Shown: one piece after another, positions 18,050 to 26,746 of the stretch | How the letters are laid out: the number at the start of each line of letters is the position of its first letter | Numbering within the stretch: the first letter of the stretch is position 1 | Source: Fuerstiella marisgermanici | Lineage (GTDB): Bacteria > Planctomycetota > Planctomycetia > Planctomycetales > Planctomycetaceae | Assembly: GCF_001983935.1 (NCBI RefSeq) | Contig: NZ_CP017641.1 | Span: 7,428,001-7,492,000, forward strand | Length of the DNA: 64,000 nucleotides | Direction of reading: 5' to 3' | Position numbers and translations under genes: made by a program | The notes under the pieces: model-generated | Database searches by the model: none | Told to the model about the DNA's origin: nothing | The model's input: only the letters and a program-made list of their open reading frames with translations

Positions 18050-18721
18050 TTAAGCAGCTTCAACCGCGTTCTGTCGTCGACGGAATGCAACAAAACCAAT
18101 CAAGCTGGTTAAACCAAGCAGGACATAGGATGATGGTTCTGGAATGGCTTGCAGATTTCCCGGTGTGCTTGCGAAGGAGCCGATAATTCCGCCTGTCTGG
18201 GTGATAAGAATGTCAATACCGTCGATCGCCCCAATGGCAGCTGGCAGGAATTCGTCATCACGGAAATCTGTGTGAAGAGACGCAACCACCGGGCCACCGA
18301 TAGACTTCGTGACAGTACTGGAAGACGCACCGCTAGTGAGCGTCACTGCGACATCAAACATCCCTGCGACACTTGGGCCGAAAAAGTTAGTCCGGAGAAA
18401 ACCGTCTACGAGGCTAACTGGGGCCGAAATCCCCGCGTAACTAAGCAGAAGAGACTCTCCAACTCCGACTGTCGTCAGGCTGATTGTACCGCCACCAATC
18501 GTGACGCTTGAACCTGCACTTGTGGTAACTGTTCGCGTGCTTGTAATGTCTGCTGGCTGAGCTTCGACATACACGGTTTGTTCAACCGAAATGACTTGGA
18601 CATCCGTGCCGCCGATCAGCGGGTTTGGACTTACGGCATCCAGAAAATCGTCAATCACCGGGTTCGCGAGAGCCGTTTGCGACAACACGCCGACGGCAAG
18701 GAAACAAACAAATTGTCGCAT
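18050..18721 (-). CDS. PEP-CTERM sorting-domain protein, probable exosortase substrate
   Basis: A small secreted protein of 223 residues with an N-terminal signal peptide (cleavage probably near ALAN, residue 20). The mature part is rich in Ser, Thr, Val and Gly and of low complexity, with no recognised domain. The C-terminus is a textbook PEP-CTERM signal: Pro194-Glu195-Pro196, a hydrophobic helix from about 199 to 213, then RRRQ. Its position next to the exosortase gene makes it the best candidate substrate in the window. Many PEP-CTERM proteins are extracellular glycoproteins tied to matrix formation; that role is inferred here. Confidence 0.87.
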   Translation of the reverse strand: MRQFVCFLAVGVLSQTALANPVIDDFLDAVSPNPLIGGTDVQVISVEQTVYVEAQPADITSTRTVTTSAGSSVTIGGGTISLTTVGVGESLLLSYAGISAPVSLVDGFLRTNFFGPSVAGMFDVAVTLTSGASSSTVTKSIGGPVVASLHTDFRDDEFLPAAIGAIDGIDILITQTGGIIGSFASTPGNLQAIPEPSSYVLLGLTSLIGFVAFRRRQNAVEAA

Positions 18722-19051
18722 TAAAACGTCCTTTCAGGGAATGTTCGGAAGGGTTACACCTACTCAGAATACTGACAACTGAAGCTGAGTCAATAAAACC
18801 GTCGAACTTTTCCAAAAATCCCTAGACTACCAGAAAAGCACTGAGTCTCACTCCGAACTCCGTACACCGCTGTCTGAGTGACCAAGAGCTGTCCCGTAAG
18901 TAGGTGAGCGGCAAACTTCGAATTACGGGACAGGGCCTAGGGGGCGTGCTCTTTCAGTGGTGGGACGCAGCAGTCCTGCCCCGATCGCTTCATACTCGGT
19001 CAGTACCAAGACGCCTCACAGGCGAACTCCGCATTTTGTTGCAGCGAAGCC
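18722..19051. other. Intergenic region upstream of the PEP-CTERM gene with a long inverted repeat
   Basis: No gene is seen. The stretch should hold the promoter of the PEP-CTERM gene and the 3' end of the upstream glycosyltransferase transcript. It contains the inverted repeat listed separately. Confidence 0.5.
18889..18933. repeat. 11-bp perfect inverted repeat with 23-base spacer
   Basis: Arms CTGTCCCGTAA (18889-18899) and TTACGGGACAG (18923-18933). There is no T-tract, and the long spacer is unusual for an intrinsic terminator. It may be a REP-like palindrome, an operator or the scar of a small mobile element. Confidence 0.6.
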
Positions 19052-20296
19052 TTACGCCGCTTTTCTGGCTTGGCTGGGCGCCGCTTGTGCCTCAGAATTC
19101 AAGCTGGTCACAACGTTCAAAAAACGAGCGATGGCGTTTTGCTCAGAAAACTCGGACTGTCCCAGTTTTCGTGCTCGTTTGCCCATTTGGCGAAGTTCTG
19201 CAGTGCGACCGGCGGCGAACCGAATTGTTTCGGCAATTTCTTCGGCGTCGTTGTCAACTCGGAATCCGATCTGGTGCTTCACTGTCAGTTTAGATAACTC
19301 AGTCCAAGCCGGTGCGGTAGTCAGATACGGGCGTCCCGCTGCCAAGATTCCATATAATTTGCTTGGCATCAGGCACCGGCTGATTTCCGCTGTAAGTGGA
19401 AGGATGTGGAGGTCTGCCGCGCCTAGACTTGCCGAGAGCTCCGTTAGCGGCTGGTAGTCGAAGAAGCAGACGTTATCCAGTTGCCGATTGGATACCAGTT
19501 GTTCGATCGAGTGGCGATTGGCGCCATTTCCAACGAAAACAAACTGTATCTTGGAGTCGGCTTTTAGTACTTCAGCAGCGTAAACATACTGTTCCAATCG
19601 CTGCGTCAGGCCCATATTGCCCGAGTACATCACGACGAATTTGTCATCAAATCCGTTCCGGGTACGAAACGGGTTGTCCCCAGGGATGGGCCGAATCGAG
19701 TTTGTATCAGCCCAGTTGGGAATAACACTTATTCGATCACCGTCGATGCCACCCTCAGCGATCAGAGTCTTCATGTCTTCACTAAGAACTACGATCCGAT
19801 CGCAGGACTTGTAGATTTTGAACAGTGTTTTTCTGAGTCGGCGAATCAGCCAGTTGTTGCGGACTTTGCCCAGCGCGACGGCGATGTCGGGGTAAATGTC
19901 CTGCAAATAGCCAACAAGCCTGCAATCTCGCTTTCTGGCAAATCGCGACGCCACCAGTGGGAGCAGGAAGGGGTCCGTTTCGAACACCACAATATCCGGA
20001 CGCGGCAAAGACCAGATTCGTCGGTGGCACGCCAGCACAAAAGAAATGAAGTTCATGGCCTTCCCGACCATGCTGCGTTTGGGAAAGGTCAAATGCCCCA
20101 CCCGATGGATGGTGACCCCGTGACGCACCTCCGTTTTGTTAAGCGGAGCATCGCTGGCTGGGATATTGGGCTGTCCCACAAGCACGTGCACATCCAACTC
20201 TGTTGACAGGCCCTCACAAAGGGATGTCAACAGTTGGCCAGTGGCTTCTGAGTCCGGCCAATAGGACCGGTTGATGAATAAGACCCGCGTGCGCAT
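19052..20296 (-). CDS. Family 4 glycosyltransferase (WcaI/WbuB-like)
   Basis: A GT-B fold glycosyltransferase of about 414 residues, expected to add one sugar to a lipid-linked repeat unit at the cytosolic membrane face. The ATG at 20296 gives MRTRVLFINRSYWPD, a good family opening, whereas the longer reading starts inside an Arg-rich stretch. Further hallmarks are YLQDIYPDIAVALG, VMYSGNMGLTQ, FVFVGNGANR and a C-terminal CLMPSKLYGILAAGRP, where the usual donor-binding Glu region is somewhat degenerate. The closest functional look-alikes are colanic-acid-type fucosyl or GlcNAc transferases, but specificity cannot be read from sequence. Confidence 0.83.
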   Translation of the reverse strand: MRTRVLFINRSYWPDSEATGQLLTSLCEGLSTELDVHVLVGQPNIPASDAPLNKTEVRHGVTIHRVGHLTFPKRSMVGKAMNFISFVLACHRRIWSLPRPDIVVFETDPFLLPLVASRFARKRDCRLVGYLQDIYPDIAVALGKVRNNWLIRRLRKTLFKIYKSCDRIVVLSEDMKTLIAEGGIDGDRISVIPNWADTNSIRPIPGDNPFRTRNGFDDKFVVMYSGNMGLTQRLEQYVYAAEVLKADSKIQFVFVGNGANRHSIEQLVSNRQLDNVCFFDYQPLTELSASLGAADLHILPLTAEISRCLMPSKLYGILAAGRPYLTTAPAWTELSKLTVKHQIGFRVDNDAEEIAETIRFAAGRTAELRQMGKRARKLGQSEFSEQNAIARFLNVVTSLNSEAQAAPSQARKAA

Positions 20297-20579
20297 CAGA
20301 ATCCTTTCCTTGCGGCGGCGACGTGGCGGCGTAGAGATGTCGCCAACGAAGTGTCGGCAGATCATGCAATGCCAGCAATATCAATTCGGCCAAAAACGAG
20401 GCAGGACTGGTCGTCAGCGGACGTTCGCAGGGCTGCCACAAATGGGCGAATTCGGGACGCTTGTGTTTGCGTCTCAGGCTGCGTCGGTCGTCGTCGACGA
20501 CATTTGTCGCCTCCTCCTCTCTTCTTGCCCGAAACGCAACCACAAATGTCGCGGCTCACGCAGGTTTTCGGATAGGTTC

Positions 20580-21809
20580 TTAAAGCGGGGCGGCGGTGTC
20601 CGTTATCGGTGCACTGCGGACATCCGAACGTGCGTCCACAGGGACCTGATTATCAGCCCACTCGTCGGGAGAAGGAATAAAGCCAGGCGCAAGCTGGTGG
20701 TAGGCCCTGCAAATCTGGTCGATCACGGTACGTTCGTCGAATACCGTCTCGGCGAGGTGGCGACTGGCCTGCCCCATCGAAACTCGCAGTTCAGCGTCTT
20801 CAAGAAGCGCTTCCATAGCTGCGGTCAAACCAGCCGATTCCTGCGCAGGAACCAGAAATCCGTTGACCTCATGATCGACGACGTTGCGGCAGCCAGGGAC
20901 ATCTGTTGTGACGATCGGCCGACCAATGGCCATTGCCTCCAGCAGAGAACGAGGAGTTCCTTCGCGGTAGCTTGGCAAGACTACGAGGTCGGCATCCCGC
21001 AGGCACGGTGCCACATCATCCAGTCGGCCCACATGGTCAAACAGTCCCTTGTCACGCCATGACTGAACATCTTCGCTGGTGGCACTGGAACGATTTCCCG
21101 GGTCAATGTCTGCGCACAATGTCAGCCGAAACGGGATCTTTGACGATCGCAATTGCTCTGCCGCTGACATGAGTTCAAAAATGCCCTTCTCACGAATCAG
21201 CCGACCAACAAAAACAATGTGCGGCGGGTCGTTATTGGGCAGACTTGTATGCCGAAATCGATCGAGCGGGACTCCCGAACCATTCGTGACCGATGAGTTG
21301 CATCTAATGTATGGAGCGAATGACTCCAGCAGCTGCAGGTCATCTTCGTTCTGCAGTAAGACGTGCGTGTCTTTTCCCGTAAGAGACCAGCCGTACCATT
21401 TCATGGAAATCCATCCGGCCAGCTTTTTGTGAAGCTGTTTTTTCGGGGCCACCAGGATCAGTGGAAGCCCGGTCACCGAATTGACGATCGCCTTTACGCC
21501 GCACATTCGGGCAGCAACGGTGCCGTAAAGCAGTGCTTTCACCGTGAAATGATGAACGAGATCTGGGGAAACCTGCTTATAGATCTTGCGTATTGCATTG
21601 ACCGACTGCAGTTCCTGAAAGGGATTCAGACTCTCACGTTGAATCTTCCAATCGTGGAACGGAATCCCAGCCTGCTCAATCTTTTTTTCGTACCCGTCAG
21701 CCGGAGCAATGGCATGGACCTCTATGCCAAAATCCAACAACCTGTACATCAGGTTCATCCGGAAGTTGGTCAGGTTCCATGCCTTGTTGGCGACGATGCA
21801 GAATTTCAT
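20580..21809 (-). CDS. Family 4 glycosyltransferase (PglA-like)
   Basis: A GT-B enzyme of about 409 residues for the transfer of one sugar onto a lipid-linked intermediate. The ATG at 21809 gives MKFCIVANKAWNL; a TTG two codons upstream was passed over. The N-terminal half carries the acceptor-side motif HHFTVKALLYGT and VNSVTGLP, as in PglA/CapM relatives. The C-terminal donor site shows IVFVGRLIREKG and the E-x7-E pattern around SYREGTPRSLLEAMAIGRP. A 283-base gap without recognised content separates it from the next downstream transferase gene. Confidence 0.83.
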   Translation of the reverse strand: MKFCIVANKAWNLTNFRMNLMYRLLDFGIEVHAIAPADGYEKKIEQAGIPFHDWKIQRESLNPFQELQSVNAIRKIYKQVSPDLVHHFTVKALLYGTVAARMCGVKAIVNSVTGLPLILVAPKKQLHKKLAGWISMKWYGWSLTGKDTHVLLQNEDDLQLLESFAPYIRCNSSVTNGSGVPLDRFRHTSLPNNDPPHIVFVGRLIREKGIFELMSAAEQLRSSKIPFRLTLCADIDPGNRSSATSEDVQSWRDKGLFDHVGRLDDVAPCLRDADLVVLPSYREGTPRSLLEAMAIGRPIVTTDVPGCRNVVDHEVNGFLVPAQESAGLTAAMEALLEDAELRVSMGQASRHLAETVFDERTVIDQICRAYHQLAPGFIPSPDEWADNQVPVDARSDVRSAPITDTAAPL

Positions 21810-21861
21810 TTCCAACTGTTTCAGTGAGTTGCCATTGGCGTCAGGCTGCTGGCGATCGCGG

Positions 21862-22995
21862 TCAGCGTTGCAAAGACTTATATAGGTTCTGTAACTGTTT
21901 GACGTACCGTGCCGGTGTGAATCTTGATTGTGCGTCCAATTGCGCTGCTGCTGCTAATTGTTTTCGCTGAGAAGGGTTCTGACATAGAGTCGCGATCGAA
22001 TCTGCCAGTTGTCTGGAATTTTCTGGTTCGACCAAAATTCCGGTTCGTCCGGATTCTATGACTTCGGGGATTCCACCGCTGTTGGTTGAAATTACCGCCA
22101 GTTTGGCACTCATTGCTTCCACAATCGCAATTCCGAATCCTTCGTTAACCGACGGCAAAACAAACAGGTCGGAAGCCCTGAGAATTTCTGCGGTGTCGCT
22201 GCGACTGCCCAGGAATCTTACGCCTGGCAGTTCAGAAGATAACCCTCGGAGTTCATTTTCGAGCGGTCCACTGCCAACTATCCACAATTCTGAATCCTGT
22301 GGGATACTCTGCGCGGCAATCAGTTGTCCCCAGGCTTCCAGTAAAAAACGGTGCCCTTTTTCCCAACGTAGAGTGCCAACGCAGGTTGCAACCAACGCTG
22401 TATTTGAGGTCTGCATGGACTGTCGAAAAGCCTCGCGGGTGCCCTGCCCTTTCTGAAAGTGACTTCTTCCAACGCAGTTGTGAATGACCGTGACATTTTC
22501 AGCTGGGATATTCAGATGTCTGGCGGCCGATTCTGCCACGCAGTGAGAACACGCGACCACGGCATTGGCGCGGCTGTTGATTCGCCGATCAATCAGTCGG
22601 TGATACCACTTCTTCCACGTGTAAACGCCATGTTCTTCAATGACAACAACGGGTACCTTTGCCAGCCGGGCAGCGAGGTTGGTATGCAGGTTAGTGAGGA
22701 ACTGGCTGGACTGCACAATGGTTGGACGGTGCTGCCGAAAATAGGTCGCCAGTTTTCGAACGCCTGCGAAGTCAAGTAGCCCTCCGCGGTTCCCCAGGAC
22801 ATCCAGCGGAATGCCCATCGCCTCGACCTGGTCTGCGAGGACCCCGCGTTTTCGAAGCACGCAGACGCGGATGGAAAGCGATTCGTCTTTTAATAGCTCT
22901 TCAAGTATGGAAAGCCGCAGGACTTCCGCCCCGCCCATACCCAACGATCCGTGTACGAATATCAAGGACCGCTTATCGCCCGCTGGTTCAGTCAT
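21862..22995 (-). CDS. Family 4 glycosyltransferase
   Basis: A GT-B enzyme of 377 residues. The start region LIFVHGSLGMGGAEVL carries the glycine-rich acceptor loop typical of retaining GT4 enzymes. The C-terminal half has CVGTLRWEKGH, LWIVGSGPLENEL and the donor-site pattern SVNEGFGIAIVEAMSA with both conserved Glu residues. It is one of four consecutive GT4 genes on the same strand, separated by short gaps, which suggests sequential assembly of one repeat unit. The sugar is unknown. Confidence 0.84.
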   Translation of the reverse strand: MTEPAGDKRSLIFVHGSLGMGGAEVLRLSILEELLKDESLSIRVCVLRKRGVLADQVEAMGIPLDVLGNRGGLLDFAGVRKLATYFRQHRPTIVQSSQFLTNLHTNLAARLAKVPVVVIEEHGVYTWKKWYHRLIDRRINSRANAVVACSHCVAESAARHLNIPAENVTVIHNCVGRSHFQKGQGTREAFRQSMQTSNTALVATCVGTLRWEKGHRFLLEAWGQLIAAQSIPQDSELWIVGSGPLENELRGLSSELPGVRFLGSRSDTAEILRASDLFVLPSVNEGFGIAIVEAMSAKLAVISTNSGGIPEVIESGRTGILVEPENSRQLADSIATLCQNPSQRKQLAAAAQLDAQSRFTPARYVKQLQNLYKSLQR

Positions 22996-23040
22996 TGGTT
23001 TCCCTGTGAACCCCGTCGTCTCGTTTTGCTGACCAGGACG

Positions 23041-24219
23041 TTATGAGTGGAGCTGTTCGTATACGCGAGCATATGCTGCAACGCCGTACTCCAGTGAGAA
23101 GCGTTTCTTTGCCAGTTCGCAGCAACGGCTCGACAGCGACTCGTCCTCTAGCAGAGTCAGCATGTTTGCGACAGCGGTTGAGTATCCCTTGTCGCTTAGT
23201 GGAGCAACATCAACTCCCGTGCGATTTTCAAGCAGAATTTCGCTCATGTCGCCAATGTCTTTGCAGTTACCGATCGCAGGCAGACCGCACGAAAAATACT
23301 CGGCAAGTTTCGTGGGGCTAGATGCTGTTTTTGCAAAGCTTGGTTCAATCATGCATAGACCAACGTCTGCCTGAGCCAAAAAACCGGGCACTTCTTCTGG
23401 GCTGCAGGCAGTCACCTGAATGCCATCCGGATCGCAACCTGCCGCCCTGGCGAAAGCATCCACCTTGCTTCGTTCCGTGCGAGTCAAGAGTTGTAGTTTG
23501 ACGTCAGGAACCAACTTTTGTGCTGCGGCATAAACGCCGAAGACAGCTGAGGGAAGATAGCCTGGGCCAAGTGACCCGACCGAAATCATTCTCTTGAGCC
23601 CATTTTTGGGGCGGCCATCCCAGGCAAATAAGTCGGTATCCGTACAGCACGGAATCACTTCGATCGGAGTTTGAATTCCTCGGTTTTGAAGATGCTGCTT
23701 TCCTGCATCAGTCAGCGAGACCAGTGCATCGGCCGTATGAAAAATGCGGTCTTCCATTCGCTGAGCCTGTCGCTGCATCCATCTCCAGCGAATCGTTCCC
23801 TTGGCGAACTTTTCTTCCGCCCAAAAGCCTCGCATGTCATACAGGAATTTTGCGCCCGTTTTCCGGGCGACCCGCAAAGCGATATTGCCGGGGATAAAGC
23901 TTCTTGCATGAATGATGTTCAGGTCGTGCTGACGCACCAGGGCGATCGCCTGCCGGTAGCCGGCATAAATTTCCCGCCACAGATTGATGGAACGTTTGCC
24001 CGAAAATGATGGCAACGGCGACCAGCAAATATCCCGTTCCGCCAACTGCTCCCGAATCTGCTGTTCCTCTCCAACAGCGAAAGAACTGCGTTCAAGTGTC
24101 AGCAGATGGCAGGCGCCAATCCACTTCCGAAGGCCCTTAAGATAGCGAATCACCTGGGAGACGATTAACGGATCCCGGATCCCGGAAGACGCAATGTAAA
24201 GGATGCGAGGAGTTGTCAC
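23041..24219 (-). CDS. Glycosyltransferase, GT-B fold (family 4-like)
   Basis: A 392-residue protein with GT4 architecture, starting at GTG (MTTPRILYIASSGIRD). The acceptor half shows IHARSFIPGNIALRVA and FLYDMRGFWAEEK, a pattern seen in several GT4 subgroups. The donor half is more divergent (ISVGSLGPGYLP and KTASSPTKLAEYFSCGLP). The E-x7-E motif is not clearly kept, so catalysis may rely on a variant site. It lies directly downstream of an FkbM methyltransferase gene, with a 12-base gap. Confidence 0.77.
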   Translation of the reverse strand: MTTPRILYIASSGIRDPLIVSQVIRYLKGLRKWIGACHLLTLERSSFAVGEEQQIREQLAERDICWSPLPSFSGKRSINLWREIYAGYRQAIALVRQHDLNIIHARSFIPGNIALRVARKTGAKFLYDMRGFWAEEKFAKGTIRWRWMQRQAQRMEDRIFHTADALVSLTDAGKQHLQNRGIQTPIEVIPCCTDTDLFAWDGRPKNGLKRMISVGSLGPGYLPSAVFGVYAAAQKLVPDVKLQLLTRTERSKVDAFARAAGCDPDGIQVTACSPEEVPGFLAQADVGLCMIEPSFAKTASSPTKLAEYFSCGLPAIGNCKDIGDMSEILLENRTGVDVAPLSDKGYSTAVANMLTLLEDESLSSRCCELAKKRFSLEYGVAAYARVYEQLHS

Positions 24220-24231
24220 GCTAAATTAGGC

Positions 24232-25092
24232 CTACTGAAACCGGCTGAGGTCCTTGGCAAATAGCAGATTGCGTTCTACTCCCTTTTTATCTGACAAGTC
24301 ATAAGGAATCACGCCGTCACTGCAGAGGTCGCCTACCTGGTAGCCCATGTTCAGAAGCCCATTGAGTTCCGCCATCAACTCTGGTCGTGCGTCAAGCACT
24401 TCGATAAACAGGGTGGGCATATGTGTTTGAAGGGTTGTTCGCATTCCCCGCAGTGCCAATTCCTCAATGCCTTCAACATCAAGTTTGATTAAGTCCACAC
24501 GAGATAGATTCACCTCACTCAAGAAATCATCAATTCGCACACAACGAACCTTAATTTCGGTTTGTTTGCAGTCCAGAAAATCCCCCCTAAGACTTGCGCT
24601 TGCAGGCTGGTCTCCACCCGGGTCGTGCAGTATCGCTGTTCCATTTTCGTCAGACACGGCCAGTTCAAAAACTTCAATGTTGGATGACGGATTAAGTCGC
24701 GCATTATGGCGGGTTAATTCTGCAACTCTTGGAACGGGCTCGAAAGCAAGCACCCTGCTGGTCCGATTCGTTGCCGCAGCTCCGAGGGAATACAAACCTG
24801 TGTTGGCACCGATATCAAGGACAACTTCCGCAGTCTTTGAAGCCTCTAACCATGGCAGAAAAGTCTCAGGCTCGTGGCCACGCTTGCCATACCAGTACAT
24901 TCGATTTTCGATCGCGTGACCGTGAGACTGCATTTTAAAGCTGGCGCCGCTTCCCACAGAAACGTCGACAACACCGCGAAATTGAAGATGCTTTGAAATT
25001 TTTGCTGGTATTGGGATGCCTAAGCGTCGTATGGGGCCAATCGCTTTTAACAAAAATTGACGAAGAAGGCGATCTGCTGAATTTCGAGCCAT
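24232..25092 (-). CDS. FkbM family methyltransferase
   Basis: A SAM-dependent methyltransferase of 286 residues, probably acting on hydroxyl groups of sugars. The SAM-binding glycine motif is VLDIGANTGLYSLGA, followed by the acidic strand LAFEPVPRV and the FkbM signature VDLIKLDVEGIEELAL, where the Asp-Val-Glu-Gly segment is nearly invariant. The chosen ATG gives an N-terminus of usual length. A second FkbM gene lies two genes upstream, suggesting two different methylation sites in the glycan. Confidence 0.84.
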   Translation of the reverse strand: MARNSADRLLRQFLLKAIGPIRRLGIPIPAKISKHLQFRGVVDVSVGSGASFKMQSHGHAIENRMYWYGKRGHEPETFLPWLEASKTAEVVLDIGANTGLYSLGAAATNRTSRVLAFEPVPRVAELTRHNARLNPSSNIEVFELAVSDENGTAILHDPGGDQPASASLRGDFLDCKQTEIKVRCVRIDDFLSEVNLSRVDLIKLDVEGIEELALRGMRTTLQTHMPTLFIEVLDARPELMAELNGLLNMGYQVGDLCSDGVIPYDLSDKKGVERNLLFAKDLSRFQ

Positions 25093-25097
25093 TTTCT

Positions 25098-25676
25098 TTA
25101 TCGTTTCGTTTTTCTAAGAAGAGCCCTGGCGGGAACCCCCGCAACCGTGGAGCCCACCTCTACATTCTTTGTGACAACCGAATTTGCACCGACAATGCTG
25201 TTCTGGCCAATAGTTCGCCCAGCCAAGACGGTGGCTTTTGCCCCGATCCAAACGTTGCTCTCAATAGTGATCTGCTTCGACACCATGGGTTGCAACCGAA
25301 AAGGCATTTCGCCCAGCGCACTTCCGTGGTTTTGATCTCTGATTGTCACATACTCTGCGATCAAGCAGTCACGTCCTATGCTGATAGAGTCATTTGCGCA
25401 AATCACAGTGCCCCATCCAATGAAACACTCGTCACCGACGTTCAATGTCCCCGAACGGGCTATGAGGAGGCAATTGTCCTTGATGTTGACGTTAGCACCG
25501 ATGTTGATAGCACCACCATCTGTGGCAATGACCTGTACATTTACCCCAACAGTTACCCCTCGGCCAAAGCGGCAATTGGGATATCGAATGCGTATGCGCC
25601 AAATCCGAAATCTGCTTGCAAGAAAATTCGAAACTCTACAGCAGGCCCGGGCAGGTCTTGAAATCATCTCTAACAT
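25098..25676 (-). CDS. Hexapeptide-repeat acyltransferase
   Basis: A left-handed beta-helix acyltransferase of 192 residues, likely an O-acetyltransferase that decorates the polysaccharide. Imperfect hexapeptide repeats run through most of the chain (for example IGANVNIKDN, IGRDCLIAEY, IESNVWIGAKATVLAGRTIG). The proposed catalytic His of the xat/maltose-acetyltransferase group is in the loop RDQNHGS. The final rungs end IGQNSIVGANSVVTK, typical for the class. It lies between two FkbM genes with very short gaps, which supports one transcript. Confidence 0.82.
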   Translation of the reverse strand: MLEMISRPARACCRVSNFLASRFRIWRIRIRYPNCRFGRGVTVGVNVQVIATDGGAINIGANVNIKDNCLLIARSGTLNVGDECFIGWGTVICANDSISIGRDCLIAEYVTIRDQNHGSALGEMPFRLQPMVSKQITIESNVWIGAKATVLAGRTIGQNSIVGANSVVTKNVEVGSTVAGVPARALLRKTKR

Positions 25677-25690
25677 GCTAAGACGTACAA

Positions 25691-26596
25691 TTATGGCAGA
25701 AATGCAGTTACGTCAGACATACGCTCCAGAGGCACTGACAATAAGTTACCTCGACTGCACCTGTCAAATTTGCGAAGAATGGGCGACTGACGATTCCAGC
25801 GGTGTTTCGACGAGATTCGAAATGTCTCATACCGATCAGGGAAATAGGGCTGCCAGACGTCGCATGGCAGAAGTGTCGTGTCCTGAACATTACATTCCCA
25901 CTGTACGATTGGGCGATAACGCTTGAGGGATTCGGAGAGTCCCCGGAATACATTAAACTCGTGTCCTTCTACGTCGACTTTAATGAGGTCAATTCGTTCC
26001 AAGTTCAGATCCAGCACGACACCGTCGCCTGTATGAACAGGAAGATTAATGGAGTCACCGGGGCTACTCGCATATCGACCTGCGCCGTGATTGCCGTGAC
26101 CGCCAGGGCAAAATTGCATCGAGCAGGTTTGGTCGGAGAGGCCGAACGCGTACACGCAAACGTTCGCTAGATTGTTGGCTTCGATGTTCCTGTTCAATGC
26201 CATTCTTACCGGCTCGAATGGCTCAAAACAGTGCACCTCCTGGCAGTATTCGTACATCGCAAGCGTGTGAGTTCCAGTGTTAGCACCAACGTCTAACGCG
26301 ACAGCCGGTTTTCTTGTTTTTGCCAAGTTTCTTAAAAGACTCGTGCCAAGCGGGTCATATGTTCCAAAAAAGTAAACATGCCAATCTACATGGGAGCTTG
26401 TGTGGCCGAAATAGGTTTTGTTGAAGAGTTGCAGTTCATAGGCGAAGCCGGGAATCTGCACTTCGTCTCCTGCGGCCAGACGCACAACGAACGACCGGAG
26501 CTTCCTTGGTAGCCACAGGGATGTCCCCAAAAATCGCAAGAGCTGATCGCGCCGGGTAGATCCGATTTCAGCCTTTTCGATACGTTGAATTGACAT
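25691..26596 (-). CDS. FkbM family methyltransferase (second copy)
   Basis: A 301-residue SAM-dependent methyltransferase. The SAM site is ALDVGANTGTHTLAM, followed by HCFEPFEPVRMALN and the FkbM signature IDLIKVDVEGHEFNVFRG. An ATG one codon inside a possible TTG start is preferred. It differs from the other FkbM enzyme along its whole length, so this is not a recent tandem duplicate. The target hydroxyl is unknown. Upstream, a 150-base gap holds a 9-base G run and a short hairpin. Confidence 0.84.
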   Translation of the reverse strand: MSIQRIEKAEIGSTRRDQLLRFLGTSLWLPRKLRSFVVRLAAGDEVQIPGFAYELQLFNKTYFGHTSSHVDWHVYFFGTYDPLGTSLLRNLAKTRKPAVALDVGANTGTHTLAMYEYCQEVHCFEPFEPVRMALNRNIEANNLANVCVYAFGLSDQTCSMQFCPGGHGNHGAGRYASSPGDSINLPVHTGDGVVLDLNLERIDLIKVDVEGHEFNVFRGLSESLKRYRPIVQWECNVQDTTLLPCDVWQPYFPDRYETFRISSKHRWNRQSPILRKFDRCSRGNLLSVPLERMSDVTAFLP

Positions 26597-26746
26597 CAAT
26601 TTGGGCGATGCTTTTGATTACGACACGCAATAAACACAGGCGTTCATGCTATTAGAAATTGCGATGACTCCTCGTCTCAGCAATGACGAGGTGGACTGGG
26701 GGGGGGCGATGGCTACTCACCTTTGCCTTCTCCAGGGAATCCACGG

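Noticed and set aside
26672-26694. Hairpin with CCTCGT/ACGAGG arms after the first flippase gene
   Set aside because: Only six pairs, a ten-base loop and no T-tract, so it does not qualify as a terminator.
26698-26706. Run of nine G between a flippase gene and an FkbM gene
   Set aside because: It lies outside coding sequence about 100 bases from the nearest start, and nothing shows that its length affects expression.
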